In this document: in pieces, positions 1-6,186 of the stretch | Position numbering within the stretch: the first letter of the stretch is position 1 | How the letters are laid out: each line of letters opens with the position of its first letter | DNA from: CBW1002 sp046081905 | GTDB taxonomy: Bacteria; Cyanobacteriota; Cyanobacteriia; PCC-6307; Cyanobiaceae | Assembly (NCBI GenBank): GCA_046081905.1 | Contig: JBJTWS010000010.1 | Coordinates: 1-7,529, forward strand | DNA length: 7,529 nucleotides | Direction: 5' to 3' | Program-made: the position numbers and the translations under genes | The notes under the pieces: model-generated | The model's database searches: none | Told to the model about the DNA's origin: nothing | Seen by the model: only the letters and a program-made list of their open reading frames with translations

Positions 1-135
1 GGTGGCGCTCAGCAGCGTCGGGATCATCAGCACACCGAACCAGCCCACATAGAGGCGGTTGTCGGTGGAGGTGACCCACTCGCAGAACTGATTCCACGCA
101 GAAGCGCCTTGGCGCTGCTGGAGAGTGGTGGTCAT
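1..135 (-). CDS. psbA: Photosystem II D1 protein, N-terminal fragment
   Basis: The reverse strand from the ATG at 135 encodes the first 45 residues of the D1 reaction-centre protein and runs off the left edge. It begins MTTTLQQRQGASAWNQF and continues through CEWVTSTDNRLYVGWFGVL to MIPTLLSAT, the diagnostic D1 N-terminus leading into the first membrane helix. In the family, D1 pairs with D2 in the thylakoid membrane, binds P680, the manganese cluster ligands and QB, and is turned over quickly under light stress. Only the stromal N-terminus and the beginning of helix A are visible, so the isoform (D1:1 or D1:2, set by residue 130) cannot be judged. No clear Shine-Dalgarno sequence precedes the ATG. 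A plausible sigma-70-type promoter lies about 85-113 bases upstream of the start, with a palindrome array beyond it. Confidence 0.97.
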   Translation of the reverse strand, partial: MTTTLQQRQGASAWNQFCEWVTSTDNRLYVGWFGVLMIPTLLSAT

Positions 136-149
136 GAGAACAGGGATGG

Positions 150-211
150 GGTTCCGGATCCCGGAGGAACCGGAGGATGGAAGGCGGAGGCCGCCGGGGC
201 GGTTTCCCGCC
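150..211 (-). other. psbA 5' leader with potential hairpins
   Basis: The inferred psbA leader holds several short inverted repeats. GGTTCC (150-155) pairs with GGAACC (166-171) around a 10-base loop. A competing pairing is TCCGG (153-157) with CCGGA (161-165). Further from the ATG are GGCGG (183-187) with CCGCC (191-195), and GGCGG (198-202) with CCGCC (207-211). The ATG-proximal hairpin ends 14 bases from the start codon, where it could affect ribosome access, and the alternative pairings are mutually exclusive. In such GC-rich DNA some of this is expected by chance, so regulatory meaning is only a suggestion. Confidence 0.3.
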
Positions 212-219
212 TCCCCAAT

Positions 220-248
220 ACCGTAACGGAATGTTGCTCCTCTGTAAA
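220..248 (-). promoter_or_regulatory. Candidate psbA promoter (-35/-10)
   Basis: Read on the minus strand, TTTACA (complement of 243-248) is followed after exactly 17 bases by TACGGT (complement of 220-225). The -35 box matches TTGACA at five of six positions. The -10 box is weaker, keeping the first two bases and the last. Transcription would start near 213 and give a leader of about 75-80 bases before the psbA ATG, a plausible length for a cyanobacterial psbA leader. The palindrome array begins 7 bp upstream of the -35 box. This is an inference from spacing and position, with no transcript evidence. Confidence 0.55.
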
Positions 249-254
249 GCGGGT

Positions 255-302
255 TTCATGAAGGAGGTTCATGAAGGGGCTTCATGAAGGTCGGTTCATC
301 AA
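255..302. repeat. Four phased TTCATGAA palindromes upstream of psbA
   Basis: The 8-bp perfect palindrome TTCATGAA occurs at 255-262, 268-275 and 281-288, and a one-mismatch copy, TTCATCAA, at 295-302. Start-to-start spacing is 13, 13 and 14 bp. Each copy is followed by GG on the plus strand, so the repeated unit is about TTCATGAAGG plus three bases. The array lies directly upstream of the putative psbA -35 box, at about -42 to -90 from the inferred start. It looks like a multi-site operator for a dimeric regulator. It does not match the TTACA-type direct repeat of the RpaB HLR1 element. It also lies upstream of the rightward small gene at 426, so either direction could be controlled. Confidence 0.7.
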
Positions 303-327
303 GGGGGGTGCGTGAGCCAGGCGGCTG

Positions 328-381
328 GCCCTGCCCCGGTGCGGGCCTCCCCACCGGGAGGGCACCCGGCTCCCGGGCAGG
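328..381. other. GC-rich inverted repeats in the intergenic region
   Basis: This stretch between the psbA promoter region and the small gene at 426 folds in several ways. CCCGGTG (335-341) pairs with CACCGGG (352-358) around a 10-base loop, and the stem can be extended by GCCCT (328-332) with AGGGC (359-363) across a 2-base bulge. Alternatively CCTGCCC (330-336) pairs with GGGCAGG (375-381). No T-run follows, so it is not a classic intrinsic terminator. I see no gene or recognised RNA family in 303-425. Confidence 0.3.
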
Positions 382-425
382 AACCCGCGCCCTAGCGTTG
401 GGACAACTGCATCAGGAGCTACCGG

Positions 426-575
426 ATGGTGCTGATCTGCTGGGACCATGGGGGCCGCCGCTGCGAGGAGCGGGTGCCCATGCAGGAAGCGCGGCGCAGG
501 CGGCAGCAGCTCGAGCGCCTCGGCGCCGTTGTGTATTGGAGCGAACGGCTGACCAATCCCCAGACCTGCTGCTAA
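426..575 (+). CDS. 49-residue unrecognised small protein
   Basis: The ATG at 426 opens a 49-codon frame ending with TAA at 573-575. It is preceded by AGGAG at 414-418, seven bases from the start, one of the clearer ribosome binding sites in the window. An in-frame TAG at 393-395 rules out any upstream ATG in this frame. The protein starts MVLICWDHGG and has four cysteines (5, 13, 48, 49), the last two forming a CC C-terminus. A strongly basic amphipathic stretch around residues 19-32, rich in R, Q and E, is followed by the hydrophobic patch LGAVVYW. There is no signal peptide or membrane helix, so it is probably cytosolic. It ends 29 bases before the lipoprotein gene at 605 and could be cotranscribed with it. 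I do not recognise the family; the composition and binding site look like a real gene rather than a chance frame. Confidence 0.65.
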   Translation: MVLICWDHGGRRCEERVPMQEARRRRQQLERLGAVVYWSERLTNPQTCC

Positions 576-604
576 GAGTGCGGATCTCGGGCCATCACCA
601 GGTC

Positions 605-961
605 ATGACCATCCCGCCGCGCCGTTCCCATCCGGTTTCCCTCGGCAGCGGGCTGCTGCTGCTGGGCACGGCCCTGCTGCTCGGAGCCTGTCAGCCGAAG
701 CTGGGCCAGCCGATCCCGGTGGATCCCCAGAAGCAGCGGATCGACCAGCTCGAGCTCAAGCTCCAGCAACTGGAGCAGAAGATCAACGCCGCCACCCCCC
801 GCGACCCCGCCGATCGGCAGGGCAAGCCCCCTGCCGGGCCGGTGAAATCCCTCACCCTGCGGCGGGGCAGCGACGACGATCGCCTGCGGATCTACTGGGC
901 CGACGGTAGCAGCAGCGATCTCCCCTGCACCGAGGAGCAGGGAACCCTGGTCTGCGGCTGA
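605..961 (+). CDS. Small lipoprotein with a coiled-coil segment
   Basis: This encodes a 118-residue protein of unknown function. Its N-terminus is a lipoprotein signal peptide: arginines at 6-7, a hydrophobic core at 12-27 and a lipobox LLGAC with the acylated cysteine at residue 29, so the mature protein should be membrane-anchored and probably periplasmic. Residues about 43-61 show heptad-like L/I spacing (IDQLELKLQQLEQKI), suggesting a short coiled coil and oligomerisation. A Pro/Asp-rich linker follows at 64-80. The C-terminal 38 residues form a small domain ending in a cysteine pair (108 and 117) that could form a disulfide. The open frame extends upstream to an ATG at 284, but that would bury the signal peptide and overlap the small gene at 426, so I chose 605. 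The Shine-Dalgarno sequence is weak. Confidence 0.75.
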   Translation: MTIPPRRSHPVSLGSGLLLLGTALLLGACQPKLGQPIPVDPQKQRIDQLELKLQQLEQKINAATPRDPADRQGKPPAGPVKSLTLRRGSDDDRLRIYWADGSSSDLPCTEEQGTLVCG

Positions 962-974
962 TCCCCCCGCCAAC

Positions 975-1003
975 TTGACAAGAGCCGGCCGGATCGCTGA
1001 GGT
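975..1003 (+). promoter_or_regulatory. Possible promoter before the exported-protein gene
   Basis: A perfect TTGACA lies at 975-980, in the 70-base gap between the lipoprotein stop and the ATG at 1032. Seventeen bases later is TGAGGT (998-1003), a poor -10 match keeping only the first and last T. The -35 hexamer stands out in GC-rich sequence, but without a good -10 the call is weak. Confidence 0.3.
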
Positions 1004-1031
1004 AGGTCCCGCCACCTGAGCCTGATCTCCC

Positions 1032-1514
1032 ATGCCTGCCTCCCTGCCGCAGCGGGCTCTTTTGGGGGCGTTTGGGGCCTGCCTGGCGGTGGGCCTGCCC
1101 CTGGAGGCCCTGGCGGGCGCATCGCCCCGCAGCGGATCCGGCCCCATTGCCCCACCTGCGCCGCTCCTGCTGGCCCAGGGCCTGTTCGGCCTCGATTCGG
1201 AGTCGATCTACAGCGGCATCCGCGCCGTGAACCTGGCCCGCAACGTGGCCGTGAAGCTCAATGGCGGCCTGGGGGTCTACCGCCCGCAGGACTGCATGTT
1301 CCGCAGCTCCTCCGATGGCAACGGCTGCCTGGTCTCCCGCGGCCCCGAAGGCTTCCTCTTCCGCTTCCTCGGGGGAGCGCCGGGCTGGCAGCAGCTCGTC
1401 CTGCCGCCCACGGTGGAAACCGAGATCCTGATCTCCCCCAGCGGCCGCGACGTGGTGAACCTCGTGTACAACGGCGCCCCGCGCTCCCCCCAGAGCGCCC
1501 CGGCCCAGCCCTGA
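1032..1514 (+). CDS. Exported hypothetical protein
   Basis: This 160-residue protein is of unknown function. It has a Sec-type signal peptide: Arg8, a hydrophobic stretch at 9-23 and a likely cleavage site after ALA at 26-28, placing the mature protein in the periplasm or thylakoid lumen. A Pro/Ala-rich linker at about 29-48 leads into a compact region at 50-147, which contains two cysteines (88 and 99) that could form a disulfide and ends in beta-prone segments such as TEILISPSGRDVVNLVYNG. The tail is Pro/Ser/Ala-rich. No catalytic motif is visible and I do not recognise a named family. It follows the lipoprotein gene by 70 bases and faces the aspartoacylase gene tail to tail with a 13-base gap. 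Translation evidence rests on the signal peptide and coherent composition; the binding site is weak. Confidence 0.75.
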   Translation: MPASLPQRALLGAFGACLAVGLPLEALAGASPRSGSGPIAPPAPLLLAQGLFGLDSESIYSGIRAVNLARNVAVKLNGGLGVYRPQDCMFRSSSDGNGCLVSRGPEGFLFRFLGGAPGWQQLVLPPTVETEILISPSGRDVVNLVYNGAPRSPQSAPAQP

Positions 1515-1531
1515 GGGCCCCGCGGCCTCAG
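1511..1531. terminator. Shared hairpin between convergent genes
   Basis: CTGAGG plus CC (1511-1519, with a bulged G at 1517) pairs with GGCCTCAG (1524-1531), an 8-bp stem closed by the 4-base loop CCGC. The rightward gene's stop codon (TGA, 1512-1514) lies in one arm and the leftward gene's stop (1528-1530) in the other. The position between convergent genes suits a bidirectional terminator or mRNA 3'-end stabiliser. There is no T-run, so intrinsic termination is uncertain. Confidence 0.4.
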
Positions 1532-2485
1532 CCGCCGCTTCGCTCCAGGCCGAAGGCCAGATCCGCCAGGGCCTCGCCCCAGGAGGGCTCGCGCCCCCAC
1601 GGTTCCCGGGTGGTGAAGCTGAGGGCGATGCCCTTCTCGCCGTAGGCCGCCTCGTTGAGGAACACCGGCCACACCGTTTCCCCCTCCAGCTCCTGCGGCG
1701 GTTCGTAGGCCCAGCGGCGGCCATCGGCGGCCTCGAAGAGCGGATCCCCGGCACGCAGCGGCTGCCAGTCGCGCCGCTCCCGGCGGGGATCGAAACAGGC
1801 CTCCGGGATCCCCTCGCCATCCCGGGGCAGATCAAGGCTGCCGCGGTGGCGGTGCACCACAAGCTGCTGGGGCAGGCGCAGGGTGCCGGCCGCGGCCTCC
1901 GCCAGGGCCGCCAGGGCCGCCTCCAGCGCCAGCCGGGTCTGCCGCACGATCGCCGGGGCCAGCACCCCCTGGGGCACGGGCCCCACCTCGATCACCAGGC
2001 CGCAGGGCCAGCGCTCCACCAGGAAGCCCTGCTGGATATCTATCGGCCTCATGCAGATACACCGGCAATCCCAGCCGACCCTGCAGCGCCGCCGCCAGGG
2101 CCAGATCGGCGGGCCGGCGGCCGTACACCACCAGGGAATTGCCCATCGCCGCGGTGGTGCTGTGCAGGTCGAACACCACCCGGGCCGGCCGCTGGCCCGT
2201 GGGGCCGTGCTGCTCCAGCAGGGCCCGCGCCCGGCACACCTCCCGCTCCTGCCGGGCGGGGTCGTTCAGCAGCGCCGGCACGAAGCTGCGGTTGAGGTCG
2301 CGGTCGAGGTAGCGCACCCCGGCGGCCAGGGCGGCCGGGTTGCCCTCCGCCAGCTCCACCGCCAGCCCCGCGGCATCCAGCAGGGCGGGGTTGCGCCGCC
2401 AGGCCGCCAGCAGCCAGGGGGCATTGCGCTCATTGCCATGGGTGCCGGCCACCACCAGCACCCGCCCCCGCTGCGCTCCGGCCAT
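1528..2485 (-). pseudogene. Aspartoacylase-family gene, frameshifted
   Basis: Two reading frames together encode one protein of the aspartoacylase/succinylglutamate desuccinylase family of zinc hydrolases, which in characterised members cleave N-acyl amino acids such as N-acetylaspartate. From the ATG at 2485, frame one has GTHGNE with zinc ligands His16 and Glu19, DLNRSF (63-68, substrate arginine), DLHSTT with His108, and runs to residue 148 in VYLHEAD. The continuation DIQQGFLVERW and the catalytic-glutamate motif IEVGPVPQG lie in another frame. At 2037-2044 the plus strand reads TATCTATC; removing one TATC joins the frames into a 317-residue protein of normal family length. Unrepaired, translation carries 69 unrelated residues and stops at 1832, losing the catalytic Glu. 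A separate frame from an ATG at 2052 could express only the C-terminal part. It may be a true pseudogene, a recent reversible mutation or a sequencing error. Confidence 0.85.
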
Positions 2486-2569
2486 CGCTGCCTCTGCCGA
2501 TCGATCTCCGCCAGCCTGCCGCAGCAGCCCGGAGGGAACCCAGAGTGGCCATGTGCCGCCCCCTTGCCC

Positions 2570-3583
2570 ATGCGCCCCCCGGCTCCGGTGATCCAGGCGG
2601 TGCGGCAGGCGTGGCACTGGCAGTGGCTGCAGCTGATGGGGGGCCTGGGCCCCGCCGACGCCGAAGGCCGCTACCGCCGCCCCGCCCCGGCCTTCGGGGA
2701 TCGGCCGCCCCTGCCCGCCGACGCCGCGGCCGAGGGGAGCCACCTGCTGATCGTGGGCCGCAGCTGCCCCTGGGCGCACCGCGCCTGGCTGGTGTGGAGC
2801 CTGCGGCAGCTGCAGGCGAGCATCACCCTGCTGGTGGTGGAACCGGACCCCAAGGCCGGGCGCTGGCGGTTCCCGGAGCCCTTCGAAGGCTGCGCCGCCC
2901 TGGCGGATATCTATCGCCGCAGCGGCGCCCCCGCCGGCAGCCCCGCCACCGTGCCCTGCCTCTACAGCCGCTCCGCGGGGACGCTGCTGGTGAACGAGAG
3001 CGCCGTGCTGATCGATCTGCTGAACCGCTGGCCCTCCCCCGGGGACCTGGATCTGGCCCCGCCGGAGCAGGCCACGGCGATCGGCTCCTGGCGCGAGCGG
3101 CTCCAGGGCGCTGTGAACGACGGGGTGTACCGCTGCGGCTTCGCCCGCACCCAGGCGGCCTACGACGAGGCGGAGCAGGCCTTCTGGAACACCCTCACGG
3201 CGGTGGAGCAGGCCCTGGCGGCCCAGCCGGCGGACGGCCCCTGGCTCTGCGGCGGCCCCGATCTCACCCTGGCGGACGTGGTGCTCTTCCCCACCCTGAT
3301 CCGGCTGGAGCTGGTCTACGCGCCCCTGTTCGGCTGCGGCCGCCGGCCCCTCTGGAGCCTGCCGGCCCTGTGGCGCTGGCGGCAGCGGTTCTGGGCCCTG
3401 CCGGGGGTGGCCGCCACCTGCTGGCCCGCGCAGTGGCGGGCCGACTACTTCGGCAGCCTCTTTCCCCTCCACCCCTCGGGCATCGTTCCGGCGGGCCCGG
3501 AGCTGGCCACACTGGTGACGGGAGGCCCCACCGCCGCACTCCCCCGGAACTCCGCCCCGCCGCGAACCGATGTCCAGCCCTGA
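2570..3583 (+). CDS. Glutathionyl-hydroquinone reductase-like GST
   Basis: This 337-residue protein belongs to the glutathione transferase superfamily and most resembles the Xi-class glutathionyl-hydroquinone reductases (YqjG/PcpF/ECM4 type), which use a cysteine to remove glutathione from glutathionylated hydroquinones. Evidence: the thioredoxin-like N-domain carries the class motif CPWAHR with the probable catalytic Cys66, then VPCLYS and VNES (141-144) for glutathione binding. The helical C-domain has NDGVYRCGFARTQAAYDEA (183-201), LTLADVVLFPTLIRLELVY (232-250) and the late HPSGIVPAGP typical of the class. There is no signal peptide, so it is cytosolic. The ATG at 2570 was chosen because homology-like sequence starts nearby; its binding site is poor, and a GGAGG at 2531-2535 is too far away. 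It diverges from the aspartoacylase gene across 84 bases. Its stop overlaps the next gene by 14 bases, implying translational coupling. Actual substrate is unknown. Confidence 0.87.
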   Translation: MRPPAPVIQAVRQAWHWQWLQLMGGLGPADAEGRYRRPAPAFGDRPPLPADAAAEGSHLLIVGRSCPWAHRAWLVWSLRQLQASITLLVVEPDPKAGRWRFPEPFEGCAALADIYRRSGAPAGSPATVPCLYSRSAGTLLVNESAVLIDLLNRWPSPGDLDLAPPEQATAIGSWRERLQGAVNDGVYRCGFARTQAAYDEAEQAFWNTLTAVEQALAAQPADGPWLCGGPDLTLADVVLFPTLIRLELVYAPLFGCGRRPLWSLPALWRWRQRFWALPGVAATCWPAQWRADYFGSLFPLHPSGIVPAGPELATLVTGGPTAALPRNSAPPRTDVQP

Positions 3584-4223
3584 CCCCGTCTTCGAGGGCG
3601 TGTACGGCCCCTTCACGATCACCGAGGCCGACCGGCGCGAGGTGCTGGGCTACCGCCTCGCCCTCACCGCCGTGGCCCTCGCCCAGCTGGCCCTGCTGCT
3701 GCAGTGGCGCCAGGGGACCGGCCTGCCGGAGTGGCCCTGGCTTGTGCTGATGGCCGCCGGGCTGGGGCTGGCCCTGCGCTGGATCCACATCTACCTGCGC
3801 CCGCTGCACCGGGCCCTGCAGCTGTTCTGGCTGCTGGGCTGCCTGGGGGGCATCGCCCTTCTCGCCCAGGCGGGGGAGGCGGGGCTGCTGGGGACCCTGG
3901 CGGCCCAGCCCCTCTGGATCCTGGCGATCGGGCCCTTCTTCGCCGCCCTGGCGGGGGTGGGCTTCAAGGAGTTCTTCTGCTTCCGCCGGCCCGAAGCCAT
4001 CGGCGTGACCCTGCTGCTGCCCCTGGCCCTGCTGGGGCTGCTCACGGGGCTGCTGGAGCCGGCGCCCACCCTCTGGCTGCTGGCGGCCGAGGGCGTGCTG
4101 CTGCTGCTGCTCTGCCTGCGCAAGTTCCCGATGCCCGCCGCGGCGGACGTGGGCGACAAGAGCGTGTTCGAGGAACTGGAGCGGCAGCGGCAGGGGGCCG
4201 CGGCGGCCGTCTTGCGAGGCTGA
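3570..4223 (+). CDS. DUF2301-like integral membrane protein
   Basis: This 217-residue protein appears to belong to the uncharacterised cyanobacterial membrane-protein group DUF2301. About six hydrophobic segments can be seen (roughly 28-46, 55-75, 82-101, 115-130, 143-163 and 167-184), making it an integral inner- or thylakoid-membrane protein. A conserved-looking loop GVGFKEFFCFRRPEAIG (129-145) lies between segments four and five and is the most recognisable family feature. The N-terminal 25 residues (VFEGVYGPFTITEADRRE) and the charged C-terminal tail from about 185 are soluble. No transporter or enzyme motif is evident, so function is unknown. Its ATG lies inside the end of the GST-like gene with a 14-base overlap, and uup follows after 31 bases, so the three genes probably form one transcript. 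The family assignment is from memory of the motif. Confidence 0.78.
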   Translation: MSSPDPVFEGVYGPFTITEADRREVLGYRLALTAVALAQLALLLQWRQGTGLPEWPWLVLMAAGLGLALRWIHIYLRPLHRALQLFWLLGCLGGIALLAQAGEAGLLGTLAAQPLWILAIGPFFAALAGVGFKEFFCFRRPEAIGVTLLLPLALLGLLTGLLEPAPTLWLLAAEGVLLLLLCLRKFPMPAAADVGDKSVFEELERQRQGAAAAVLRG

Positions 4224-4254
4224 GGCGGCCCGCCGATCCCTGCGCCCCCAGCCC

Positions 4255-6186
4255 ATGAGCCTGATCAGCCTGGTGGACGCCGGCAAAGACTTCGGCATTC
4301 GCACCCTGTTCGCCGGCCTGACCCTGCACGTGGGCGAGCGCGAGCGCCTCGGCCTGATCGGCCCCAACGGCGCCGGCAAGTCGACCCTGCTGCGGGTGCT
4401 GGCGGGCCGCGAGCCCCTCGGCAGCGGCGAGCGGCGCTGCTCCCCCCGCACCCAGGTGGTGCTGGTGGACCAGGAGCCCGGCTTTGATCCCGCCCTCACC
4501 GTGCTCGAACAGGTGTGGGCCGACTGCGGCGAGAAGGCGGAGCTGCTGCGGCGCCACGACCAGCTCAGCCATGCGGTGGCGGCCGACCCCGCCAACACCG
4601 CCCTGCTGGCGGAACTCAGCGACCTGCACAGCCAGCTCGACCGCAGCAACGGCTGGCAGCTGGAGCAGCAGTGCCGCGAGGTGCTGCAGCGCCTTGGCCT
4701 GGGCGATGGCCAGAAGCGGCTGGGCGACCTCTCGGGCGGTTTCCGGCGGCGGGTGGCCCTGGCGGCCGCCCTGGTGGCCGAACCCGATGTGCTGCTGCTG
4801 GATGAACCCACCAACCACCTCGATGCCGACGCGGTGCAGTGGCTGCAGAGCTACCTGGAGCGCTTCCCCGGGGCCCTGGTGCTGGTGACCCACGACCGCT
4901 ACGTGCTCGATCGGGTGACCCGGCGGATCGTGGCGGTGGAGGCCGGCGAGGCCCGCTCCTACGAGGGCAACTACGCCACCTACCTGAAGCACCGGGCTGA
5001 CGAGGAGGCCTCCGAGGCCGCCACCGCCGCCAAGCTGCGGGGCACCCTGCGGCGGGAACTGGCCTGGCTGCGACAGGGCCCCAAGGCCCGCAGCACCAAG
5101 CAGAAGGCGCGGATCCAGCGGATCGAGGCCCTGCGGGAGCAGCCCCAGCGGCAGGTGCGGGGGCAGGTTAGCCTGGCCACCGCCAGCCGCCGCCTCGGCA
5201 AGCGGTCGATCACCGCCGAGAACCTCAGCGTCAGCACCCCCGCCGGCGAGGGGGCCCGCACTCTGCTGCGCAACTTCAGCTACGACTTCAGCCCCGAGGA
5301 CCGGGTGGGGATCATCGGGCCCAACGGCTCCGGCAAGTCCAGCCTGCTGGAGGTGATCGCCGGCCGGCGACCGCCCAGCGGCGGCAGCCTTGAGCTGGGC
5401 AGCACCGTGAAGCTGGCCTACTTCGATCAGCACAGCGAGGTGCTGCTGGAGGGAAGCGGCGGCAGCGGCCTCGAGCGCAAGGTGATCGATGTGGTGAAGG
5501 ACGCCGCCAGCCGGGTGGAGGTGGACGGCGTGGAACTGAGCGCCTCCCAGCTGCTGGAGCGCTTTCTGTTTCCCCCGGCCCAGCAGCACCAGCCGGTGCG
5601 CAAGCTTTCGGGGGGAGAGCGGCGGCGGCTGCACCTCTGCCGGCTGCTGATCGAGGCGCCGAACGTGCTGCTGCTGGATGAGCCCACCAACGACCTCGAC
5701 GTGCACACCCTCAGCGTGCTCGAAGACTTCCTCGAGGACTTCCGCGGCTGCGTGGTGGTGGTGTCCCACGACCGGTACTTCCTCGACCGCAGCGTCGACC
5801 GGCTGTTCAGCTTCGAGGACGGCGAGCTGAAGCGCTTCGAGGGCAACTACAGCGCCTACCTGGAGCGCAGCAGCCAGCAGGAACGCACCCGCACCGCGCC
5901 GGCGGCCAGCACGCCGGCGACGCCGCGGCCCGCGACCGCCGCCCCGGAGGCCGCCAAGGCCGCTCGACCCCGTCGCCGCAGCTTCAAGGAGAGCCGCGAA
6001 CTCGAGGACCTCGAGCGGGATCTCCCCCTCTGGGAGGAACGGCGCAGCGCCCTGGAGGCCGAACTGGCCGTTGGGGGCGGCGACTACACCGCCCTCGAGG
6101 GGCTCGCCGCTGAACTGGCCGAGCTGATCGAACGGATCGGACGGGGCGAGGAGCGCTGGCTAGAGCTGAGCGAACTGGCAGCCTGA
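4255..6186 (+). CDS. uup: Uup-type ABC-F ATPase
   Basis: This 643-residue protein has two ABC ATPase domains and no membrane segments, the hallmark of ABC-F translation factors rather than transporters. Domain 1 has Walker A GPNGAGKST (36-44), signature LSGGF (159-163), Walker B LLLDEP with TNHLD, and switch His213. An inter-domain linker at about 241-320 is rich in basic and helical residues, including WLRQGPKARSTKQKAR. Domain 2 has Walker A GPNGSGKSS (355-363), LAYFDQH, signature LSGGE (451-455), Walker B LLLDEP with TNDLD, and His505. A Pro/Ala/Thr-rich spacer at 545-575 precedes a C-terminal coiled-coil domain (577-643), which together with the MSLIS start and overall length matches Uup rather than EttA. 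Uup in E. coli binds ribosomes and DNA and affects precise excision of transposons. The last 27 bases overlap the convergent gene. No strong Shine-Dalgarno is visible. Confidence 0.88.
   Translation: MSLISLVDAGKDFGIRTLFAGLTLHVGERERLGLIGPNGAGKSTLLRVLAGREPLGSGERRCSPRTQVVLVDQEPGFDPALTVLEQVWADCGEKAELLRRHDQLSHAVAADPANTALLAELSDLHSQLDRSNGWQLEQQCREVLQRLGLGDGQKRLGDLSGGFRRRVALAAALVAEPDVLLLDEPTNHLDADAVQWLQSYLERFPGALVLVTHDRYVLDRVTRRIVAVEAGEARSYEGNYATYLKHRADEEASEAATAAKLRGTLRRELAWLRQGPKARSTKQKARIQRIEALREQPQRQVRGQVSLATASRRLGKRSITAENLSVSTPAGEGARTLLRNFSYDFSPEDRVGIIGPNGSGKSSLLEVIAGRRPPSGGSLELGSTVKLAYFDQHSEVLLEGSGGSGLERKVIDVVKDAASRVEVDGVELSASQLLERFLFPPAQQHQPVRKLSGGERRRLHLCRLLIEAPNVLLLDEPTNDLDVHTLSVLEDFLEDFRGCVVVVSHDRYFLDRSVDRLFSFEDGELKRFEGNYSAYLERSSQQERTRTAPAASTPATPRPATAAPEAAKAARPRRRSFKESRELEDLERDLPLWEERRSALEAELAVGGGDYTALEGLAAELAELIERIGRGEERWLELSELAA

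Noticed and set aside
223..233. NtcA or HLR1 site near the psbA promoter
   Set aside because: GTA at 223 has no TAC partner at the required spacing, and TTTACA is not followed by a second TTACA at HLR1 distance.
258..286. ATG codons at 258, 271 and 284 with AAGGAGG at 261-267, suggesting a translation start
   Set aside because: They are by-products of the 13-bp repeat, fall in three different frames, and the SD-to-ATG spacings (3 or 16 bases) do not fit.
284..604. N-terminal extension of the lipoprotein frame from an ATG at 284
   Set aside because: It would bury the lipoprotein signal peptide, overlap the 49-residue gene, and start inside the palindrome array. The extension is Gly/Arg/Pro-rich shadow-like sequence.
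1883..2569. Rightward frame continuous with the GST-like gene
   Set aside because: It runs antisense to the aspartoacylase gene and has no recognisable domain; homology-like GST sequence begins near 2570.
2034..2916. 12-mer GGATATCTATCG at both 2034-2045 and 2905-2916
   Set aside because: One or two repeated 12-mers are expected by chance in 7.5 kb, and the second copy simply encodes residues in the GST-like protein.
2486..3622. Long leftward frame upstream of the aspartoacylase start
   Set aside because: It is antisense to the GST-like gene, is low-complexity G/A/P/R-rich with no domain, and is only continuous because of high GC.
4042..5769. 575-codon leftward frame, and another at 3264-4814
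   Set aside because: Both are antisense to uup and its neighbours, with His/Gln/Gly or Ser/Arg-rich shadow composition and no motifs.
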